A program made the translations under genes and the position numbers. From positions 1-28,886 of the forward strand of contig CAXSDR010000040.1 of NCBI GenBank assembly GCA_964236445.1: a stretch of DNA of 28,886 nucleotides, written 5' to 3'. Within the stretch, counting starts at the first letter, position 1; each line of letters begins with the position of its first letter. Source of the stretch: CAXSDR01 sp964236445 (GTDB lineage: Bacteria > Actinomycetota > Actinomycetes > Motilibacterales > Motilibacteraceae). Positions 25,290 to 28,886 of the stretch are shown here, piece after piece. Below the pieces are notes generated by a model. It did not search any database, was not told the DNA's origin, and worked only from the letters and a program-made list of their open reading frames with translations.

Positions 25290-26401
25290 GAGTTCTCCTT
25301 GGTCACAACGGCAAGAGCTGCCAGGAAGGCGCTCGTCTCCTCGGTGGTGCCTGCCGTGACGCGCAGCCAGCCGCGCAGGCCGACGTCGCGGACCAGGACA
25401 CCGTGCGCCAGCAGCTGCGCCCAGACGAGCGCGGCGTCGCCGGCGGCGCCGGCGTGGCCGAACCCGCCGAACAGCACGAAGTTGGCGTCGCTGTCCACGA
25501 CGTCGAGTCCCATCGCCCGCACCTCGGCGACGATGCGGTCGCGCTCGCGGGACACCTGGGCGACGGCGGCGAGGGTCTCGTCGGCGTGGGCGAGCGCGGC
25601 CCGCGCCGCTGCCTGGGTGATGACCGAGAGGTGGTAGGGCAGGCGTACGAGGCGCAGTGCCTCGACGACCGCCGGGTCGGCCGCGAGGTAGCCGACACGG
25701 CCACCGGCGAACGCGAAGGCCTTCGACATCGTCCGGCTGATGACGAGACGGGGGCGGCCGGCGAGCATCGGCAGCAGCGAGGTGCCGGAGCCGAACTCGA
25801 CGTAGGCCTCGTCCACGATGACCATGCCCGCTGTCGCGTCGTAGACCGCGGCGACCACGTCGGGGTCGAGCGCCGTCCCGGTCGGGTTGTTGGGCGAGCA
25901 GAGGAACACGACATCGGGCGCGTGCTGCGCCACGGCGGCGACCGCGGCAGCCTCGTCGATCGCGAACCTGCCGTCGGTGGTGCGGGGCGCCACGACGTAG
26001 CGGCAGCCGGTGCCCTCGGTGATCAGGCGGTGCATGGAGTAGGTGGGCTCGAAGCCGAGCGCGGTGCGCCCGGCTCCGCCGAAGGCCATCAGCAGCTGCT
26101 GCAGCACCTCGTTGGAGCCGTTGGCCGCCCACACCTGCTCGACGCCCAGCTCGACCCCTGAGGTGCGGCGCAGATAGGCGGCGAGGTCGGCGCGAAGGCC
26201 CACTGCCTCGCGGTCGGGATAGCGGTTGAGCCGGCTCGCCGCCTCGGTGACGCGCCGCGCCAGGTCGGCCACGAGGGCGTCGCTCGGCGGGTGCGGGTTC
26301 TCGTTGGTGTTGAGGCGCACGGCCACGTCGAGCTGCGGCGCGCCGTAGGCGGTCTTGCCCCGCAGCTCCGGGCGTAGCGGCAGGTCCGACAGCGAGGTCA
26401 T
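25286..26401 (-). CDS. hisC: Histidinol-phosphate aminotransferase
   Basis: PLP-dependent class I/II aminotransferase that makes histidinol phosphate using glutamate as amino donor. It has 371 residues. LNTNENPHPPS near the N-terminus is the family mark, NGSNEVLQ binds the cofactor phosphate, CSPNNPTGT and VDEAYVEF hold the Asn and Asp of the PLP site, and Lys227 in SRTMSKAFAFAGGRVGY forms the Schiff base. The ATG overlaps the hisD stop (ATGA) without a strong Shine-Dalgarno, suggesting coupling. Broad-specificity relatives can also act on phenylalanine or tyrosine precursors; the operon position supports histidine here. Confidence 0.97.
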   Translation of the reverse strand: MTSLSDLPLRPELRGKTAYGAPQLDVAVRLNTNENPHPPSDALVADLARRVTEAASRLNRYPDREAVGLRADLAAYLRRTSGVELGVEQVWAANGSNEVLQQLLMAFGGAGRTALGFEPTYSMHRLITEGTGCRYVVAPRTTDGRFAIDEAAAVAAVAQHAPDVVFLCSPNNPTGTALDPDVVAAVYDATAGMVIVDEAYVEFGSGTSLLPMLAGRPRLVISRTMSKAFAFAGGRVGYLAADPAVVEALRLVRLPYHLSVITQAAARAALAHADETLAAVAQVSRERDRIVAEVRAMGLDVVDSDANFVLFGGFGHAGAAGDAALVWAQLLAHGVLVRDVGLRGWLRVTAGTTEETSAFLAALAVVTKENS

Positions 26402-27744
26402 GACAGCCCGCTGTCGTCGCGCGGGATGCGGATGCGCACGGCGGCGACGTGGGCCACCAGGTCCTCGGCGTGCCCGAGCGCCTCGATGTGGTCCGCGACC
26501 TCGGCCAGCGCCGCCCGGTCGTAGTCGACGACGTGGATCCCGCGCAGGAAGGTCTGGACCGAAAGCCCGCCGTTGAAGCGCGCGGTGCCGCCGGTGGGCA
26601 GGACGTGGTTGGACCCGGCGAGGTAGTCACCCAGGCTGACCGGGGACCAGGGGCCGATGAAGATGGCGCCGGCGTTGGTCACGCGCGCGGCCCACGCGGC
26701 GGCGTCGCGGGTCACCACCTCCAGGTGCTCGGCAGCCCACTCGTCGACGACCGCGAGGCCCTGCTCGAGGTCGTCGACGAGCGCGAGCGCCGACTGGTGG
26801 GTGAGCGCCGCCGTGATGCGTCCACGGTGCTTGGTCGCGGCGACCTGCAACGTGAGCTCGGCGTCGACCGCGTCGAGGAGGTCCTCGCTCGGGCTCACGA
26901 GCAGGCACGAGGCGTTGACGTCGTGCTCCGCCTGGGAGATCAGGTCGGCCGCCATGTGCGCCGGGTCGGCGGAGTCGTCGGCCAGGATCGCGATCTCGGT
27001 GGGGCCCGCCTCGCTGTCGATCGCGACCGCCCCGCGCACGAGCCGCTTGGCCGCGGCGACATAGACGTTGCCGGGGCCGGTGATGATGTCCACCGCGGGG
27101 CACTCCGCGGTGCCGTAGGCGAGCATCGCGACGGCCTGCGCACCGCCGACGGCGTAGACCTCGTCCACCCCCAGCAGCGCGCAGGCGGCGAGCACGACCG
27201 GGTGGGGCAGGTCGGCGAACTCACGCTGCGGTGGCGAGGTGACGGCCAGGGACCGGACGCCGGCGGCCTGGGCCGGGACGACGTTCATGATCACGGACGA
27301 GGGATAGGCGACGAGGCCGCCGGGGACGTAGAGCCCCGCCCGTCGCACCGGCACCCAGCGCTCGGTGACGTAGCCACCGTCGCTCACCTGCACGCTCACG
27401 TCGCGCCGGCGCTGCGCGTCGTGCACGAGGCGCGCCCGCCGGATCGCCTCGTCCATCGCGGCGCGGACCTCGGGGTCGAGCGCGGCCAGTGCGGCGTCGA
27501 GCGCCTGCTGCGGAACCCGCGTAGTCCTCAGGTCGACACCGTCGAAGCGGTGGGTCGCCTCGAGGACGGCGGCGAGGCCCCTGGCGCGTACGTCGGCGAG
27601 GAGGGGACGGACCACCTCGACCGCGGCCTCCACGTCGAGCAGCGCCCGGGGAAGCACCCCGGAGCCGGCGTCGGTGCGACCGCGCAGATCGAGGCGGCGT
27701 ACGCGCAGGGGCGCCGATGGGCTCGTCTGGGTGGGCGTCATCAC
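26398..27744 (-). CDS. hisD: Histidinol dehydrogenase
   Basis: Zinc and NAD enzyme carrying out the last two oxidations to histidine. It has 448 residues. VPGGLVAYPSSVIMN, GGAQAVAMLAYGT and ITGPGNVYVAAAKR give the nucleotide and core motifs. Zinc ligands are expected at Gln271 and His274 (ISQAEHD), Asp373 (GDYLAGSNH) and His432, and the catalytic pair is Glu339-His340 (AAEHLEV). It begins GTG-ATG; GTG at 27744 lies six bases after a TAGAAT -10 box and there is no Shine-Dalgarno, so the mRNA should be leaderless. It heads a seven-gene overlapping operon ending with the ridA-like gene. Confidence 0.97.
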   Translation of the reverse strand: MMTPTQTSPSAPLRVRRLDLRGRTDAGSGVLPRALLDVEAAVEVVRPLLADVRARGLAAVLEATHRFDGVDLRTTRVPQQALDAALAALDPEVRAAMDEAIRRARLVHDAQRRRDVSVQVSDGGYVTERWVPVRRAGLYVPGGLVAYPSSVIMNVVPAQAAGVRSLAVTSPPQREFADLPHPVVLAACALLGVDEVYAVGGAQAVAMLAYGTAECPAVDIITGPGNVYVAAAKRLVRGAVAIDSEAGPTEIAILADDSADPAHMAADLISQAEHDVNASCLLVSPSEDLLDAVDAELTLQVAATKHRGRITAALTHQSALALVDDLEQGLAVVDEWAAEHLEVVTRDAAAWAARVTNAGAIFIGPWSPVSLGDYLAGSNHVLPTGGTARFNGGLSVQTFLRGIHVVDYDRAALAEVADHIEALGHAEDLVAHVAAVRIRIPRDDSGLS

Positions 27745-27750
27745 CTGCCG

Positions 27751-27756
27751 ATTCTA
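27751..27756 (-). promoter_or_regulatory. -10 box of a leaderless hisD promoter
   Basis: TAGAAT on the minus strand, six bases (CGGCAG) before the hisD GTG. Transcription starting at the normal distance would begin at or beside the start codon. The -35 area (GGCAAA, 17-base spacer) is weak. It leaves no room for a leader peptide, attenuator or T-box. Confidence 0.65.
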
Positions 27757-27799
27757 GGGAGCGGCGCCACCGGTTTGCCCGCGGCGTCTCAGCGTCGCC

Positions 27800-27805
27800 T
27801 AACCT
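27800..27805 (+). promoter_or_regulatory. -10 box of a leaderless LON-gene promoter
   Basis: TAACCT on the plus strand, six bases (GACGCC) before the GTG at 27812, the same geometry as the divergent hisD promoter. TTGCCC at 27775-27780 may be a -35 with a long 19-base spacer. Confidence 0.6.
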
Positions 27806-27811
27806 GACGCC

Positions 27812-28528
27812 GTGACCGAGCGGATTGCGTTGTTCCCGCTCAGTGCGGTTCTCTATCCCGGGCTCCTGCTCCCGCTGCACATCTTCGAGGACCGCTACCG
27901 CGCCCTGGTGAAGGACCTGATGGACCAGCCTGAGGGGACGCGGCGTGGCTTCGGGGTGGTCGCGGTCGGTTATGGCCACGACAGCGGGCCGAGCGGTGCT
28001 CTGGGCCGAGAAGCGCTGCACGACATCGGGTGCTTCGCGCAGCTGCGCGAGGCGCAGGTCCATGCTGACGGCTCGGCCGACATCGTCACCGTGGGCACCG
28101 AGCGCTTCGTGCTCGGCGGCGTGGACACGCAGGACGCGTGGACCAGCGGGGAGATCGAGCTGCTCGACGAGCCGCTGGGCCACGACGTCGAGGTGCTCGA
28201 TGCCGCCGTGCGGCAGCGGCTCGCGCGCTACCGGCTGGCGCTGGCGCGGGCCGCCGCCGGCCGACCCGGCGACGAGGGGCTGACCGGGCTCGACGAGGTG
28301 CTCGCCGAAGGGTTCGACCTGCCGACGGACTCGACCACCCTGTCCTATCTCACCGCCACCGTCCTCGTCGTCGACCTCGCCACCAAGCAGGAGCTGCTCG
28401 CGATCCCCGACACCGCCAGCCGCCTACGTGCCGAGCTGGCGCTGCTCCGGTCGGAGACCCGACTGCTGCGTGGGCTCGGCTATCCGCCCGCGACCGACTT
28501 CTCGGCCGCCCCCTGGTCGCGCAACTGA
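27812..28528 (+). CDS. LON peptidase substrate-binding domain protein
   Basis: A 238-residue stand-alone LON N-terminal domain. IALFPLSAVLYPGLLLPLHIFEDRYR at the N-terminus (only in part diagnostic: LFPL, LPLHIFE, RYR) is the hallmark, followed by the beta-rich half and a helical C-terminal half. There is no ATPase or protease domain, so it is not a protease itself; it may bind unfolded protein or act as an adaptor. GTG at 27812 is preceded by no Shine-Dalgarno but by a TAACCT -10 box at six bases. It is divergent from hisD (67 bases between start codons) and followed closely by ybaK. Confidence 0.9.
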   Translation: MTERIALFPLSAVLYPGLLLPLHIFEDRYRALVKDLMDQPEGTRRGFGVVAVGYGHDSGPSGALGREALHDIGCFAQLREAQVHADGSADIVTVGTERFVLGGVDTQDAWTSGEIELLDEPLGHDVEVLDAAVRQRLARYRLALARAAAGRPGDEGLTGLDEVLAEGFDLPTDSTTLSYLTATVLVVDLATKQELLAIPDTASRLRAELALLRSETRLLRGLGYPPATDFSAAPWSRN

Positions 28529-28539
28529 CCGGCAGCTCG

Positions 28540-28886
28540 ATGGCCAAGTCAGCCGGGGCGACGCCGGCGACCATCCTGCTCGCACGCGCCGGTGTCGCCC
28601 ACACCTTGCATTCCTACGAGCACGACCCGTCGGTGACGTCCTACGGCGAGGAAGCTGCCGCGGCGCTCGGCATCGAGCCGTCGCGGGTGTTCAAGACGCT
28701 GCTCGTGGACGTGGACGGCGCGCTCGTCGTCGCCGTGCTGCCGGTCGACCGCATGCTCGATCTGAAGGCGCTCGCCGCGGCAGCGGGCGGCAAGCGGGCG
28801 ACAATGGCAGACCCTCACCACGCAGAGAAGGTCACGGGCTATGTCGTCGGCGGCATCAGCCCGCTCGGCCAGCGCAGGCAGCTGAC
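28540..28886 (+). CDS. ybaK: YbaK/EbsC-type aminoacyl-tRNA deacylase (partial)
   Basis: Trans-editing enzyme that hydrolyses mischarged Cys-tRNA(Pro) in the characterised family members. About 115 residues are visible before the right edge; the family is about 155-160. TPATILLARAGVAHTLHSYEHDP opens the protein (partly cited), then SRVFKTLLVD with the conserved lysine, and GYVVGGISPLGQ, the glycine-rich YbaK motif. The ATG lies 11 bases after the LON-gene stop, so the two are probably co-transcribed. The related ProX and INS groups handle other tRNAs, but the GGISP motif and length fit YbaK best. Confidence 0.9.
   Translation, partial: MAKSAGATPATILLARAGVAHTLHSYEHDPSVTSYGEEAAAALGIEPSRVFKTLLVDVDGALVVAVLPVDRMLDLKALAAAAGGKRATMADPHHAEKVTGYVVGGISPLGQRRQL

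Overview
The window is a high-GC actinobacterial chromosome segment. The signs are G/C-ending codons, many GTG starts, a dual-function PriA in place of separate HisA and TrpF, the actinobacterial Trp-operon membrane protein, and TANNNT -10 boxes placed to give leaderless mRNAs. Gene order suggests Micrococcales or Propionibacteriales, but I cannot name a genus. It is almost all core metabolism. I see no rRNA, tRNA, CRISPR, insertion sequence or phage gene.

Layout. 1-12655 (minus strand): read in transcription order, hisI-trpE-Trp membrane protein-RDD protein-DUF2752 protein-trpC-trpB-trpA-MauE-like-DsbA-like-lgt-gltB; gltB runs off the left edge. 12739-13527 (plus): SAM methyltransferase. 13542-17167 (minus): two half-size ABC exporter genes forming an asymmetric heterodimer. 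17323-19880 (plus): TIGR03085 protein, SDR oxidoreductase, two-CBS-domain protein and an exported collagen-like protein. 19891-20661 (minus): hisF alone. 20878-22143 (plus): MFS exporter. 22144-22536: intergenic stretch with a strong hairpin and an apparent 11-codon gene. 22537-27744 (minus): hisD-hisC-hisB-hisH-small membrane protein-priA-ridA-like, overlapping or nearly touching throughout. 27812-28886 (plus): LON-domain protein and YbaK deacylase, cut by the right edge.

How it works together. The window holds the histidine steps encoded by hisI, priA, hisH, hisF, hisB, hisC and hisD, and tryptophan steps trpE, trpC, trpB and trpA. PriA should supply the missing TrpF step. hisG, hisE and trpD are not here. 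GltB makes glutamate, linking to the glutamine-using HisH/HisF and anthranilate synthase. The trp cluster tail (MauE-like, DsbA-like, Lgt) is envelope biogenesis: thiol chemistry and lipoprotein lipidation.

Most worth a second look: (i) an 11-codon ORF with a near-perfect Shine-Dalgarno, a possible promoter and a terminator-like hairpin; (ii) a 21-bp hairpin built inside the last codons of hisF, where codon choice turns A/T-ending, apparently a terminator for the convergent collagen-like gene; (iii) back-to-back leaderless promoters for hisD and the LON gene; (iv) exchange of parts between the his and trp gene sets.
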